64,000 nt of DNA from Clostridium sp. K4410.MGS-306 (GCA_000980375.1 LARD01000003.1:1-64000), one strand, 5' to 3'; positions 17,236-27,187 are shown, counted from the first letter of the stretch. Numbers and translations are program-made. The notes: a model not told the origin generated them from the sequence alone.

Positions 17236-17262
17236 TTATCGGACAGTTTTTAGAATAATTTA
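17236..17262 (-). promoter_or_regulatory. FliA-like promoter candidate for the GHL10-like gene
   Basis: On the minus strand TAAATTAT is followed by TCCGATAA, with TAAA and TCCGATAA separated by 15 bases, the spacing of FliA promoters. The -10 matches 7 of 8 and the -35 6 of 8 positions. It lies 40 bases upstream of the start codon. It is weaker than the sites at 1783 and 45979, and chance in AT-rich sequence is possible. Confidence 0.4.
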
Positions 17263-17358
17263 TTAATAAATAATTAAAATCAACTAATTAGTGCATATTT
17301 TGTATTATCATGAAACTATAAAACAAATACATTCAATATAACGGAGCTGATAAACCAT

Positions 17359-18429
17359 ATGGAATATAAAGACTATTATGAAATATTAGGCGTAAAAAGG
17401 GACGCAACACAGGCTGAGGTAAAATCAGCCTACCGTAAACTTGCCAAAAAATACCACCCCGATGTTAATAAAACCCCTGAAGCTTCTGCTAAATTTAAAG
17501 ATATCAACGAAGCTTTTGAAGTTCTTGGCGATAAAGACAAACGTTCCCGCTACGACAGCCTTGGTGCAAACTGGCAGGCAGGCGCAAATTATACTCCACC
17601 TCCGGGATTTGAAAACTTTAACTTTGGCGGTGGCGCTGGCGGCTATCAGTATAGCTCTTCAGGCGTAAACTTTGAAGACCTCGGCGGATTTTCCGATTTC
17701 TTCAATAGCTTATTTGGCGGCGGTTTCGCAGCAGGCGGCGGACGCTCTTCAAGGGGCGGTGCGTCTTTTTATGAGGACTTAGGAGGCGGTTTTTCTTCAA
17801 GATCAGGCAGAACCTCCAGACAATCATCTCAAAGCAGAAAACCGGCACAGGACCTTAATATAACACAGGAAATAAAAGTCAGCGCAAAAGATATCTTTAA
17901 TCAAAAACCTGTGAGCGTAAAAATCAATAATCTTGAAAAATGTACAAACTGCTCTGGTGTAGGCTCAATGTGCAGCCAGTGCCACGGTACGGGGTTTGTT
18001 ACTTATTCAAAAACATTGAACGTAAAAATTCCTGCCGAAGTAAAAGAAGGCCAAAAAATCCGGCTCAAAGGTGAGGGTAAACTTGGCTCTGACGGTACCA
18101 AAGGCGATTTGTACCTTGTTGTAAAATTTGCAGATAAAGAATATACAATAAACGGCACTGACCTGACAAAAACAATAGAAGTTACTCCCGCAGAAGCTGT
18201 TGTGGGGACAAAAAAAGAAATCCAGACTTTGCATGGCAATATAAATATTAAAATACCTCCAAAAACCTCTTGCGGTGCTGTTCTTCGTTTAAAAGGACTT
18301 GGCTTGCCTCAAAAATCAGGCGGATACGGCAACCTTAACGTAAAAATCAGCCTTGCCGTGCCTAAAGATTTAACAGCTGAACAGATAAAACTGTATGAAC
18401 AGCTTTTGTCACTGGAACAAAATAAATAA
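17359..18429 (+). CDS. DnaJ-family co-chaperone with half of the zinc-binding repeats
   Basis: 356 residues. Residues 1-68 are a J domain with the HPD motif (YHPDVNK) needed to stimulate DnaK. Residues about 75-155 are glycine/phenylalanine-rich with serine/arginine repeats. The zinc region (about 195-217) has only two CxxCxGxG motifs ([16 protein letters not shown]) instead of the four in standard DnaJ, enough for one zinc centre. The two beta-sandwich substrate domains and the C-terminal dimer region follow. It lies 61 bases before recA, which has its own promoter. grpE and dnaK are not adjacent. Confidence 0.9.
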   Translation: MEYKDYYEILGVKRDATQAEVKSAYRKLAKKYHPDVNKTPEASAKFKDINEAFEVLGDKDKRSRYDSLGANWQAGANYTPPPGFENFNFGGGAGGYQYSSSGVNFEDLGGFSDFFNSLFGGGFAAGGGRSSRGGASFYEDLGGGFSSRSGRTSRQSSQSRKPAQDLNITQEIKVSAKDIFNQKPVSVKINNLEKCTNCSGVGSMCSQCHGTGFVTYSKTLNVKIPAEVKEGQKIRLKGEGKLGSDGTKGDLYLVVKFADKEYTINGTDLTKTIEVTPAEAVVGTKKEIQTLHGNINIKIPPKTSCGAVLRLKGLGLPQKSGGYGNLNVKISLAVPKDLTAEQIKLYEQLLSLEQNK

Positions 18430-18430
18430 T

Positions 18431-18459
18431 TTGTATAAAACTCCCAAATAATGTAAAAT
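18431..18459 (+). promoter_or_regulatory. recA promoter
   Basis: TTGTAT at 18431-18436, 17-base spacer, TAAAAT at 18454-18459, 31 bases upstream of the recA start. I see no LexA-type palindrome (GAAC-N4-GTTC or CTGT-N8-ACAG) overlapping it. Confidence 0.55.
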
Positions 18460-18490
18460 AGCATTATAAAAGACTATGGGAGAATTATTT

Positions 18491-19519
18491 ATGGCAGTTA
18501 AAGAAAAAGATACAGAAGCTGTTGCTGTTTCTGAAGAAAAGAATAAAGCGCTGAAACTTGCTATCGAAAAAATCGAAAAAGATTTCGGCAAAGGTTCTAT
18601 TATGAAACTGGGTGACAAAACCGCAGTGGCTTGCGAGGCTATCCCGACAGGTGCTCTTGCATTGGATTTGGCTCTCGGTATAGGCGGTGTGCCCAGAGGA
18701 CGTGTTATCGAGGTTTATGGCCCCGAGGCTTCCGGTAAAACAACACTTGCCCAGCATATTGTTGCAGAATGCCAGAAAAAAGGCGGCATTGCAGCATTTG
18801 TTGATGCAGAACATGCGCTTGATCCTGAATATGCAAGAGCTCTTGGCGTAAATGTTGATGAACTCTTGATTTCACAGCCCGATACAGGTGAACAGGCGCT
18901 TGAAATTGCAGAAGAACTCGTGCGATCATCTGCTGTTGACGTTGTTGTAATCGACTCTGTTGCAGCACTTGTGCCCAAAGCAGAAATCGAAGGCGCTATG
19001 GAAGACCAGCAAATGGGCTTGCAGGCACGTTTGATGAGTAAAGCATTGAGAAAATTAACAGGTATTGTAGGTAAAACAAATACCACTGTTATTTTTATCA
19101 ACCAGCTACGTCAAAAAATCGGTGTAATGTACGGAAACCCTGAAACAACAACAGGCGGAAACGCCCTTAAATACTACTCTTCCGTGCGTCTTGATATCAG
19201 AAGATGCGACTCTATCAAAAAAGATGATAAAGATATCGGAAACAGAGTAAGAGTAAAAGTTGTTAAAAACAAAGTAGCACCTCCGTTTAAAACATGCGAA
19301 TTTGATATCATATTCGGCAAAGGAATCTGCAAACTCGGCTGTATTCTTGATGTTGCCGTAAGCATGGATATTGTGAAAAAAGCAGGTGCATGGTTTAGCT
19401 ACAACGAAGAAAAACTGGGCCAGGGCCGTGAAAAAGCAAAAGAATTCTTTGAAACACACCCTGAAATTCTTGAGGAAGTTGAAGCTAAGGTAAGAGAAAA
19501 ACTTGCAGCTGAACGCTAG
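18491..19519 (+). CDS. recA: Recombinase RecA
   Basis: 342 residues from the ATG at 18491, chosen because GGGAGA lies 7-8 bases upstream; an earlier in-frame ATG at 18476 lacks a ribosome site. RecA forms filaments on single-stranded DNA for homologous recombination and the SOS response. Walker A is GPEASGKTT (about residues 76-84). [31 protein letters not shown], the DNA-binding loop region [20 protein letters not shown] and the C-terminal acidic tail all match. It is followed at once by a GNAT gene and, further on, the AddB/AddA-like pair. Confidence 0.98.
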   Translation: MAVKEKDTEAVAVSEEKNKALKLAIEKIEKDFGKGSIMKLGDKTAVACEAIPTGALALDLALGIGGVPRGRVIEVYGPEASGKTTLAQHIVAECQKKGGIAAFVDAEHALDPEYARALGVNVDELLISQPDTGEQALEIAEELVRSSAVDVVVIDSVAALVPKAEIEGAMEDQQMGLQARLMSKALRKLTGIVGKTNTTVIFINQLRQKIGVMYGNPETTTGGNALKYYSSVRLDIRRCDSIKKDDKDIGNRVRVKVVKNKVAPPFKTCEFDIIFGKGICKLGCILDVAVSMDIVKKAGAWFSYNEEKLGQGREKAKEFFETHPEILEEVEAKVREKLAAER

Positions 19520-19528
19520 GAGCCATAA

Positions 19529-20026
19529 ATGTTTGACTGGGTCAAAATAGAAACAGATGAACAAATAAAAGAGCTCTGTGCTCTGGCAAAAGAAATCTGG
19601 AACGAGTATTCTATCTGCTTCATATCACAGGAGCAGATAGATTATATGCTCGAAAAATTTCAATCAGAACAGGTAGTTAAGGCTCAGTTGAATTATCAGC
19701 AGTACAGCTACTATTTCCTTGAAGAAGACGGAGAAAACTTTGGTTATTTTGCAGTGCAAAAACAAAAAGATAACCTGTTTTTGTCAAAAATATATATAAA
19801 AAAGGACTTCAGAGGCAAAGGCTATGCAAGAAAAGCCTTTACAAATGCTATTGTACCGATAGCAAGAGAGCTGGAGCTTCCAAAAATCACTTTAACCGTT
19901 AACAAATACAATTTTGCATCAATTATGGCGTATGAAAAACTCGGATTTATACGTACTTCAAGCGTTGAAACCGATATTGGAAACGGCTATGTGATGGATG
20001 ATTATATATATGAGTTTGAGCTGTAA
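19529..20026 (+). CDS. GNAT-family N-acetyltransferase
   Basis: 165 residues. The acetyl-CoA binding loop is clear in motif A: LSKIYIKKDFRGKGYARKAF (about 90-109, with the R-G-K-G-Y-A signature). It is followed by the motif B strand TLTVNKYNFASIMAYEKLGF. The substrate cannot be told from sequence. The ribosome site AGGAGCC precedes the ATG, which is only 9 bases after the recA stop, so it is probably cotranscribed with recA. Confidence 0.88.
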   Translation: MFDWVKIETDEQIKELCALAKEIWNEYSICFISQEQIDYMLEKFQSEQVVKAQLNYQQYSYYFLEEDGENFGYFAVQKQKDNLFLSKIYIKKDFRGKGYARKAFTNAIVPIARELELPKITLTVNKYNFASIMAYEKLGFIRTSSVETDIGNGYVMDDYIYEFEL

Positions 20027-20047
20027 GTTTTATATGAGAGAAATACA

Positions 20048-21022
20048 ATGAAAAAAATTCTTATAATACGAGAAGGTGCAATAGGCGATGTTGTCCATAC
20101 AACAAACGTTTTTAGAAGTATTAAAGAGACATATCCTAATGTAGAAATAGATTATGTCACAGGCCCTGTACCCGCACAGCTTTTGCAAAATGACTCTAGA
20201 CTCAACAGGGTCATAGTACTTGAGAGCAAAAAATACTCTTATCTGTTTAAACTTGCATCCCAGCTTCGAAAAGAAAAATATGACCTGATAATAAATCTTC
20301 AACCGTCTTTAAGATTTAAATTCCTTGCTTTTATGTGCTTTGCAAAAAAAGTTGTAAACTACAAAAAAACTTACAAACTCCATGCAGTCGAAAACTTTTT
20401 CAGAACTGCCAAAAAAGCACTTAAAGAAATTGAAAACCCAAATGATCTTAAACTGGAAATTCCAGACGATATACTGGAAAGAGTCAAAGCAGATATTCCT
20501 CAGGATAAAAAAATTGTTATTTTTAACACCCAAACAAGCCCAACCAGGCATGGAAGAAAGTGGCCAATAAAATATTATAAAGAACTTGCATTATGTATTT
20601 TGGAGAATTATGACTGCAATATATTGATAGCCGGTTCTAAAGAAGATATGGAAAAGGTTAAAGTTTTCGAAAACCTTCATCCAAATATCAAAATTATTGC
20701 CGGTAATTATTCTATTATGGAATCAGCGGCTGTTTTTTCTTTAGCCGATGTGTTTGTTTCTGGTGATACAGGTCCGTTGCATATTGCGAGTGCAGTGAGT
20801 AAACCATTTTGTATTGGCTTGTACGGTGCAGCTCCGCCGGGTCGTACAGGCCCCTGGGGAATCAATCATTTTGCAGTTTCAGCAGATTTAAGCTGCATTC
20901 CCTGCAACAAAAGAAATTGCCTGATTAGTGAATACTCATCAACAGACATCAACCCTTGTATGTCCGCTATAAAACCGGAACATGTGCTGAGGGTGATAAT
21001 TGATAATGACCTTCTGGTGTAA
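20048..21022 (+). CDS. Glycosyltransferase family 9 (heptosyltransferase-like)
   Basis: 324 residues. Both GT9 halves are present: the N-terminal Rossmann start KKILIIREGAIGDVVHTT and the C-terminal donor site FVSGDTGPLHIASAVSKPFCIGLYG. The family transfers heptose or similar sugars to the LPS core at the inner face of the cytoplasmic membrane. A cysteine cluster (SCIPCNKRNC) near the C-terminus is usual for this subgroup. With lpxK and a second GT9 gene near 62 kb it supports an LPS-bearing outer membrane. The gap to the preceding gene is 21 bases. The start is an ATG preceded by AGAGAAA. Confidence 0.9.
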   Translation: MKKILIIREGAIGDVVHTTNVFRSIKETYPNVEIDYVTGPVPAQLLQNDSRLNRVIVLESKKYSYLFKLASQLRKEKYDLIINLQPSLRFKFLAFMCFAKKVVNYKKTYKLHAVENFFRTAKKALKEIENPNDLKLEIPDDILERVKADIPQDKKIVIFNTQTSPTRHGRKWPIKYYKELALCILENYDCNILIAGSKEDMEKVKVFENLHPNIKIIAGNYSIMESAAVFSLADVFVSGDTGPLHIASAVSKPFCIGLYGAAPPGRTGPWGINHFAVSADLSCIPCNKRNCLISEYSSTDINPCMSAIKPEHVLRVIIDNDLLV

Positions 21023-21038
21023 ATACAGGAGCAGATTG

Positions 21039-23618
21039 ATGGAGACTCTTTCAAACAACTCTCATAGCTACACTTTATTTGCTTTTAATATCGTGAAATC
21101 ACACGGTACAAAGATTTTTAAAACGGATAAAGCAATGGCTCTTTTGAGTCGTTCCAAAAGCTTTTTTAGGGAAATTCTTAAAATATTTAATAACTTATAT
21201 CATTCAAATATTTTGCCGGTAGAATTTTCTAAATGTGTTGATTCCTGTATAACCTCTGTTACAGATAAAAATAGGCTTTTACTTGTTGCTCAATTATATG
21301 GTGTTTACGTTGAAACAATGCAGAAGAATAATTATGTATTTCCTGATGCAACCTCAGGATTTAGTCCTTTTAAGTGCGCATTAAACAATGATATTAATCA
21401 ACGTCTTTTATTTTTGCAAGAAGTGTTTAATAAAAAGCAAGTGCCATCAATGGATTTTAACAAATCTGATGCTATTTCTTATGTTGAGTTTGACGATTCT
21501 GATTCAGAAGCTTGTTATATAACGCAAATGATTGCACAACTTGTGGAAACGGGAAAAACTGACTATTCTCAAATTGCTTTATATGCAGAAAGAGAAGAGG
21601 CAAGAAACAAAATTTGTGATGTGTTAAAGGCAAAAGATATACCCGTTATAAGTCGTATTTATAATGAAGATTATGAAAATTTAAAACGTAAAATTAATGC
21701 CTATCAAAATATAAGTGAAGTCTGTAAAAAACTTTTGTTACAGGAATTCAGCTATTCTGATTTTAAAAACATAAATATGCTCTCACGTGCTCAATCTGAA
21801 ATATACAAATCAGAACTTGATGAATTACTCAAGAATTTGCTTGAAGAGATTCTTACAGATAGTTATGCTGTTGAAAAAATAGTTAATTTTCAAGAAAGCT
21901 CAAAAAAGACAGAATCTTTGTTTGATTCAATTAACAAGTGCCGGCATTTGTTGAGTGAACAAGACTCAAATTTGCTTGTTCGAGAGTTTAATTCTATAAA
22001 AATATTTTATGAATTTTACAAAGATAATAATTATGCATCTGCAATTGAATCTGTAATAAAACGTTTTCTGGGTAATTTTGAAAACACTCCGTTAAAAGAA
22101 ATAGTCGCAGGGAAAATAAAAAGCTTAAATGAGCTGCAAAAATTTTATGATTCCATATTATACATCGAACCTGAATTTGAATCTTTTTCAGATATTATGA
22201 AATGGCTGCAAAATAATGATGTAGAAGATAAAAATGCAGTATACCTTTTATCTTTGAGTAGTAAGTTACCTGTAGACAAGACTTTTGACTATATATTTAT
22301 CGCAGGTCTAAGCCAAAATAATTTTCCTGGAACAAATCCTTCTTATCCTTTTATTTCCGAAGAGTCTAACATACAGCTTACTAAAGGGCTTCAAATGCTC
22401 AATTTTGATATAATTTCTTTTTTAAAAACGGATGAGTTATTCTTTACGATAAAATTTAACGAGTTATGTAATGTCGCATCATTAGCACGCAAGAAAATTT
22501 GGCTTACATATCACTCTTATGAGTCAAAAAAAATAGCTCAACCATGTACTTTTTTTAAAGCACTAAAGGAATATGACTTTGCAAATTATGAGCTTTATAC
22601 CCGCAGCCCTGAAGATACGGGCTATGTGTCTGTAAAACATAGTCTTTCCGGTGACAAAATTTCTCAAAAAAATATAGTAATTGAGCAGGGCGATGTTTTA
22701 AAACTCAATGCCTCTTCTATTAATGCTTTTCAAAAATGCCCGAGAAAATATTTTTACAAAAATCTGTTAAACCTCAAAGAACCATACACTTTTGCAGCAA
22801 GTTACGGAACAGTTGTCCACGTTGTGTTTGAGCTTTTAAATACAAAATATCTTAAAAATTTTGATAAAAATACAGCAATAGAACTTTCTTGTATTCTCTT
22901 TGACTCAAAACAAAACCAAGAAAACGAACAAAAAGCCTTGAGCGCAGGCTTTAAACAAACAGATATAGACCTTGTTAAAGCTGCTGATGACCTTGCAATT
23001 GCAGAAATGAAAGAGAATTTTTCAGATGCTGTTGATGATTTTTCTATGTCCGGAGGCTTTGACTCCCCGTGTGTAAAGGCGGAGTGCGAAAAATCTTTTA
23101 CTTTTTCACTGCCTCAAATACCGGATGTTGTGTTTGACGGCAGAATTGATGCTATCCTTACCCAAAATGACGGCTGCATAAAAATTGTGGACTACAAAAC
23201 AGGACGTGATAAAGCTAATACTCTTGAATATGCCATAAGCGAATACGGAGTAAATTTTAAACTGCGTACCGGCAAAGATCCTTCTGATGTAACAACTTTG
23301 CAAAATGCGTATGACTATCAAATACCTCTTTATTATCTGGCAAGCCAAAACAGCCCTGAACTTTCTCAATACAAAGACAAAATATCAGAGTTGTCCCTTG
23401 TTTATATAAGACCAAAAGCCAAAGACAACGGTTGTAATGAAGATTCTGTAAAAGCAGATAAAATAGAATTTTATAAAGAAAAAATCATAGAGAATCTGAA
23501 AGAAACAGTTATAGATAAAATTAAAAACGAAACAGAGTTTAAAAAATCGTCCGGCTGGGCGTGCGAAAACTGTGCTTATAAATTCCTTTGCGATTCGGAG
23601 GATGAAACAGATGACTGA
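21039..23618 (+). CDS. AddB-like PD-(D/E)XK exonuclease subunit
   Basis: 859 residues from the ATG at 21039, preceded by ACAGGAG (an upstream TTG at 21000 lacks support). The C-terminal third is a RecB/AddB-type nuclease. CPRKYFYKNLLNL supplies the first iron-sulphur cysteine. FDGRIDAILTQ and IKIVDYKTGRDK carry the catalytic D, D and K. The final CENCAYKFLC supplies the other three cysteines of a probable 4Fe-4S cluster. The N-terminal two thirds looks like an inactivated UvrD-like helicase, with KTFDYIFIAGLSQNNFPG and no Walker A lysine. It overlaps the helicase gene by 8 bases. Together they would process double-strand breaks for RecA. Confidence 0.82.
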   Translation: METLSNNSHSYTLFAFNIVKSHGTKIFKTDKAMALLSRSKSFFREILKIFNNLYHSNILPVEFSKCVDSCITSVTDKNRLLLVAQLYGVYVETMQKNNYVFPDATSGFSPFKCALNNDINQRLLFLQEVFNKKQVPSMDFNKSDAISYVEFDDSDSEACYITQMIAQLVETGKTDYSQIALYAEREEARNKICDVLKAKDIPVISRIYNEDYENLKRKINAYQNISEVCKKLLLQEFSYSDFKNINMLSRAQSEIYKSELDELLKNLLEEILTDSYAVEKIVNFQESSKKTESLFDSINKCRHLLSEQDSNLLVREFNSIKIFYEFYKDNNYASAIESVIKRFLGNFENTPLKEIVAGKIKSLNELQKFYDSILYIEPEFESFSDIMKWLQNNDVEDKNAVYLLSLSSKLPVDKTFDYIFIAGLSQNNFPGTNPSYPFISEESNIQLTKGLQMLNFDIISFLKTDELFFTIKFNELCNVASLARKKIWLTYHSYESKKIAQPCTFFKALKEYDFANYELYTRSPEDTGYVSVKHSLSGDKISQKNIVIEQGDVLKLNASSINAFQKCPRKYFYKNLLNLKEPYTFAASYGTVVHVVFELLNTKYLKNFDKNTAIELSCILFDSKQNQENEQKALSAGFKQTDIDLVKAADDLAIAEMKENFSDAVDDFSMSGGFDSPCVKAECEKSFTFSLPQIPDVVFDGRIDAILTQNDGCIKIVDYKTGRDKANTLEYAISEYGVNFKLRTGKDPSDVTTLQNAYDYQIPLYYLASQNSPELSQYKDKISELSLVYIRPKAKDNGCNEDSVKADKIEFYKEKIIENLKETVIDKIKNETEFKKSSGWACENCAYKFLCDSEDETDD

Positions 23619-26067
23619 TACATTGCAAAATATTAAAGATATTGTTGACGGGCTCAATGAAGCTCAAACACAGGCTGTTTTGAACCCTCTTGAATCCTGT
23701 ACAAAAATTGTTGCAGGTGCCGGTACAGGCAAAACAAAAATTATCTCAAAAAGGTTTTTAAAACTTGTACTCGACCTTATAGAACGCGGGGAAAAAGACC
23801 CGCAGTCAAAAATTCTCGTTATAACATTCACCGACAAAGCCGCAAACGAGATGAAAGAACGTATAATAAAAGAACTGGAAGACAACAACTTGCACGCATA
23901 TTCGGATACGGATTTGTGGATATCAACTTTCCATAGTTTTTGTATCAGAATTTTAAAAAAATATTCTATCGAAGCAGGCCTTTCTCCGTCTTTTAAAATG
24001 GCAGAAGAACAACAGCTGCAAGATATTTATTCAAATCTTGTTAAAAAAATCAAATACGGCGAAGCAAATCAGGAGGTTTTGTCTGTAGAAAGCATTGCAG
24101 GATTGAATAAAATAAGCGACCTCGATACTCTTTTTGATGATATTTATAATGTAATCAAAAAAATTAAATCTCTGGGTATCACCCATCAAGAGTTTTTGCA
24201 CTCTTCGTTAAATGCAACAGCTGATTTTTCCAATGTAATGCAAAATATTCCGTTCAAGTTTGCAACAAAAGAAGATTATGCAGCCAACTGGGCACAGCAT
24301 TTTAAAGATTATACGGATGATTCTACCGTGTTGGATGAGGCGGTTTTCGATTCCATTGCAAAGGCCAAACTGGTACTCGACAAATTCGGTAAAAGAAAAG
24401 CCTCGGAATACGGTATGGCACAAGGCTTCCCTGAAAACATTGAACCTGTGACCCAAAACGAACTTTTGCTCACCAGAGTGATTGCAGCTGTGTATGAACT
24501 TTATCAAACAGAACTGGAAAACCATGACCTCGCTGATTTTGACGATTTAATCAACAAAACAATCATGATTTTCAAACAAAATGAACAAATCCGTTCGTAT
24601 TATCAAAATTATTTTAAACAGATAATCGTGGATGAATTTCAAGATACTAATGGTGCACAGCTGGAATTAATCGAGCTTTTGCTCAATCCGGATAACCCTG
24701 ACCTCACTTATGTAGGCGATAGAAAACAATCTATCTATGCTTTTAGATATGCTCAGATGGAAAATCTTGAGGTTTTGCATAAAAATGCAGAAAAAAAATA
24801 CTCTAAAAAATTTGAACCCGTAAACCTCTCAATAAACTATCGCTCCACTCCTCAGGTGCTTAATGCGGTAAATTTTGTTACACAAAATGAGCTTAAACTG
24901 GAAGGCGAAAATCTCAATGCAAATCCCAATCTGACTTATTCTGATACCTCAAGAGATATAAAAGTTACACGCATAGAGGGGTTTGAAAACGCTTACGAAC
25001 AAAAAATAACGGAAGCCTCATATATTGCACAGGAAATTTCCTCACTGCTCAAGCGCGATAACGCCTCCTTCAAAGATTTTGCAGTGCTTGTCAAGTCTCA
25101 CGCTCAGGCTGATATTGTTGAAAGAGAGCTCAAAAAGAAAAATATTCCTGCAGTAAAAAAAGTTAATACAGGGTTTTTTAAAGAACCGGTTGTAAAAAAC
25201 GTAATATCAGCTTTCAGGCTTATTAAAAATTCCGAAGACGAACAGGCGCTTTTCAGACTTTTAAAAGTCAATTTTACTGATGCAGAGCTCTTTGAGATAA
25301 AAAAATCATTGGATAAAGAGTTACTTTTCCAGACGGATTTTGATACCGTCAAAAGGATGAATCTTGCACAAAAATATATTACCCTGAAAACCCTTGATAA
25401 AACTTCAATACCATATCTGGAAAAAATTTATGACACTGTAAATAAAATCAAAAAACACAAGAGCTCACTTTCTCTTATGCAAATATTCGAAATTATAAAA
25501 GAAAATATTTGCTTGTATAACTGTAGTGATTTTTCTTCAGAATTTGAACAGGAAAATGCCAAAAACAATCTTTTGATACTGGAAAAAATAATTGATGATT
25601 TTACGCAAAGTGAAAATTTTCTCAGCATAAACACTCTTCTAAATTATCTGGAAAAAATTCAGGATGATAGAAACTTTGAATTGCCGTCAGTCAATACTCT
25701 TGAGCTTGATGCAGTGCAGATATTGACAATACACGCATCAAAGGGGCTTGAGTTTCCGTATGTTTTTGTTTTGAGTATTGCTTCTTCTTCAAAAACAGCA
25801 GACAAATCAGGCATAATTTTTGATATGCAGTACGGAGAAAAACCCGGGTTTGGCATTATCGCTTCAAAATACAAAGGTAAACCTACTGCAAAAGCACTTA
25901 TCTACAAACAGCTCTGGCAAAAGCCCAGAGAAAAAAATGAGGCGTTACGTCTTTTTTATGTAGCAGTAAGCCGTGCAAAAAAATATCTGAACGTGTTAAG
26001 CTTTGAGCCATACGCATCAGTAAAACCCGTTGAATACATAGAAAATCTGTCTCAATATCTTGAATAA
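23611..26067 (+). CDS. AddA-like UvrD/REP superfamily helicase without a nuclease domain
   Basis: 818 residues from the ATG at 23611, chosen because CGGAGG lies nine bases upstream; it overlaps the preceding stop by 8 bases. Superfamily-1A motifs are complete: IVAGAGTGKTK (Walker A, about 28-38), VITFTDKAANEMKER, STFHSFCIRIL, DEFQDTNGAQ (Walker B), GDRKQSIYAFRYA, ILTIHASKGLEFPYVFV and LFYVAVSRAKK. The protein ends soon after motif VI, so the C-terminal PD-(D/E)XK nuclease found in classical AddA (about 1,200 residues) is missing. The partner gene would carry the only nuclease of the complex. Confidence 0.88.
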   Translation: MTDTLQNIKDIVDGLNEAQTQAVLNPLESCTKIVAGAGTGKTKIISKRFLKLVLDLIERGEKDPQSKILVITFTDKAANEMKERIIKELEDNNLHAYSDTDLWISTFHSFCIRILKKYSIEAGLSPSFKMAEEQQLQDIYSNLVKKIKYGEANQEVLSVESIAGLNKISDLDTLFDDIYNVIKKIKSLGITHQEFLHSSLNATADFSNVMQNIPFKFATKEDYAANWAQHFKDYTDDSTVLDEAVFDSIAKAKLVLDKFGKRKASEYGMAQGFPENIEPVTQNELLLTRVIAAVYELYQTELENHDLADFDDLINKTIMIFKQNEQIRSYYQNYFKQIIVDEFQDTNGAQLELIELLLNPDNPDLTYVGDRKQSIYAFRYAQMENLEVLHKNAEKKYSKKFEPVNLSINYRSTPQVLNAVNFVTQNELKLEGENLNANPNLTYSDTSRDIKVTRIEGFENAYEQKITEASYIAQEISSLLKRDNASFKDFAVLVKSHAQADIVERELKKKNIPAVKKVNTGFFKEPVVKNVISAFRLIKNSEDEQALFRLLKVNFTDAELFEIKKSLDKELLFQTDFDTVKRMNLAQKYITLKTLDKTSIPYLEKIYDTVNKIKKHKSSLSLMQIFEIIKENICLYNCSDFSSEFEQENAKNNLLILEKIIDDFTQSENFLSINTLLNYLEKIQDDRNFELPSVNTLELDAVQILTIHASKGLEFPYVFVLSIASSSKTADKSGIIFDMQYGEKPGFGIIASKYKGKPTAKALIYKQLWQKPREKNEALRLFYVAVSRAKKYLNVLSFEPYASVKPVEYIENLSQYLE

Positions 26068-26101
26068 AAAAAGCCGCTTTCCTGTTGGAAAACGGCTTTT
26101 T
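26066..26101. terminator. Bidirectional rho-independent terminator
   Basis: An inverted repeat (AAAAAGCCG...TTCC, loop TGTT, GGAA...CGGCTTTTT) begins at the helicase stop codon and lies between convergent genes. A/T runs on both sides let it serve the addA-like gene and the rplJL operon. Confidence 0.85.
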
Positions 26102-26123
26102 GAAACTAAGCTTTGTATCAAAA

Positions 26124-26498
26124 CTACTTGATTTCTACAGTAGCGCCAGCAGCTTCTAATTGTTTTTTGATAGCTTCAGCGTCTTCTTTTTTAACGCCTT
26201 CTTTGATAGCTTTAGGAGCTGCGTCTACGAGGTCTTTAGCTTCTTTCAAGCCAAGGCCAGTGATAGCTCTAACTTCTTTTAATACAGCGATTTTGTTAGC
26301 ACCAGCTGAAGCAAGGATAACGTTTACTTCAGAAGCTTCTTCAGCACCGCCTTCAGCAGCACCAGCAGCAGGAGCAGCAGCAACTGCAACAGGAGCAGCA
26401 GCAGATACGCCGAATTTTTCTTCCATAGCTTTTACTAATTCAGCTGCTTCTAACAAAGTTAATTTTTCAATTGATTCTAAAATAGATTCTACACTCAT
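26124..26498 (-). CDS. rplL: Ribosomal protein L7/L12
   Basis: 124 residues. It forms the flexible stalk of the large subunit that recruits translation GTPases. The N-terminal dimerisation part ([22 protein letters not shown]), an alanine/glycine hinge (about 35-52) and the C-terminal factor-binding domain ([26 protein letters not shown]) are all present. AAAGGAG precedes the ATG. It follows rplJ after 30 bases on the same strand, the usual rplJL order. Confidence 0.98.
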   Translation of the reverse strand: MSVESILESIEKLTLLEAAELVKAMEEKFGVSAAAPVAVAAAPAAGAAEGGAEEASEVNVILASAGANKIAVLKEVRAITGLGLKEAKDLVDAAPKAIKEGVKKEDAEAIKKQLEAAGATVEIK

Positions 26499-26528
26499 GA
26501 TTTTCTCCTTTTATTATTTTTGTGTATT

Positions 26529-27050
26529 TTATGCTGTTTTCTTTTTAGCTACAGCGTCGATAGCTCTTACAAGGCTGCTCATTACAGCGTTGACAGAACC
26601 AACAATACCTGTAGCAGGTGAATTTACGCAGCCAAGCATTTTTGCGTAAAGTTCTTCTTTAGACGGAGTTTTAGCTAATGCTTCAACTTGTTTTGCATCG
26701 AGCAATTGGCCGTCTAATGCGCCGCAGATAACTTCTGCTTTTTTTGTTTCTTTGATGAATTTTGCAACAACTTTTGCTGCAGAAACTTCATCTTCAAAAC
26801 CGAATGCTATAGCAGTTGATTCTTTCATAGAATCAGCCAGAACTTCAAAATCAGTTCCTTTCATAGCTATTTTGGCTAATGTATTTTTTGTAACTGTATA
26901 ATCAGCACCTGCTTTTTGAAGAGCTCTTCTCAAGTTAGTGATTTCTTCAACAGATAAACCTTTATAGTTAGTTACAATTGCTACTTTAGCCTTTTGTGCA
27001 CTTTCTTTAATATGTGCAATTTTTTGTTCTTTAAAGGCTTTTGTTGCCAT
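26529..27050 (-). CDS. rplJ: Ribosomal protein L10
   Basis: 173 residues, normal for L10, which anchors L7/L12 dimers to 23S rRNA. The N-terminal rRNA-binding part (VTNYKGLSVEEITNLRRALQKAGADYTVTKNTL) and the C-terminal helix (about 140-173) that binds L12 are visible. AAAAGGAG precedes the ATG. The long leader (27051-27250) carries an L10-leader RNA and a terminator, so autogenous control by L10 is expected. rplK and rplA are not upstream; an unrelated MFS gene is. Confidence 0.97.
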   Translation of the reverse strand: MATKAFKEQKIAHIKESAQKAKVAIVTNYKGLSVEEITNLRRALQKAGADYTVTKNTLAKIAMKGTDFEVLADSMKESTAIAFGFEDEVSAAKVVAKFIKETKKAEVICGALDGQLLDAKQVEALAKTPSKEELYAKMLGCVNSPATGIVGSVNAVMSSLVRAIDAVAKKKTA

Positions 27051-27104
27051 GTTTTGCTCCTTTTATATTTATGTTTATCGACCTTTTTTTATTTATTTGC
27101 ATAC

Positions 27105-27136
27105 AAAAAATGATTTTGCATACAACCGCAAAATCA
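27105..27136 (-). terminator. Rho-independent attenuator in the rplJ leader
   Basis: On the minus strand a perfect 9-bp stem (TGATTTTGC / GCAAAATCA, 8-base loop) is followed directly by six T. It lies 55 bases upstream of the rplJ start and downstream of the L10-leader structure. An attenuator is therefore more likely than an end-of-gene terminator, although read-through from the MFS gene could also stop here. Confidence 0.78.
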
Positions 27137-27187
27137 TTACATCAATTATAAATTAACCTATATTTGGAAAATTATCCTTGAATTTAT

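Noticed and set aside
26113..26649. A 178-residue plus-strand open frame across rplL and the rplL-rplJ gap
   Set aside because: It lies opposite the unmistakable L7/L12 gene. Its alanine/serine/proline-rich composition is the antisense shadow of the alanine-rich hinge, and there is no ribosome site.
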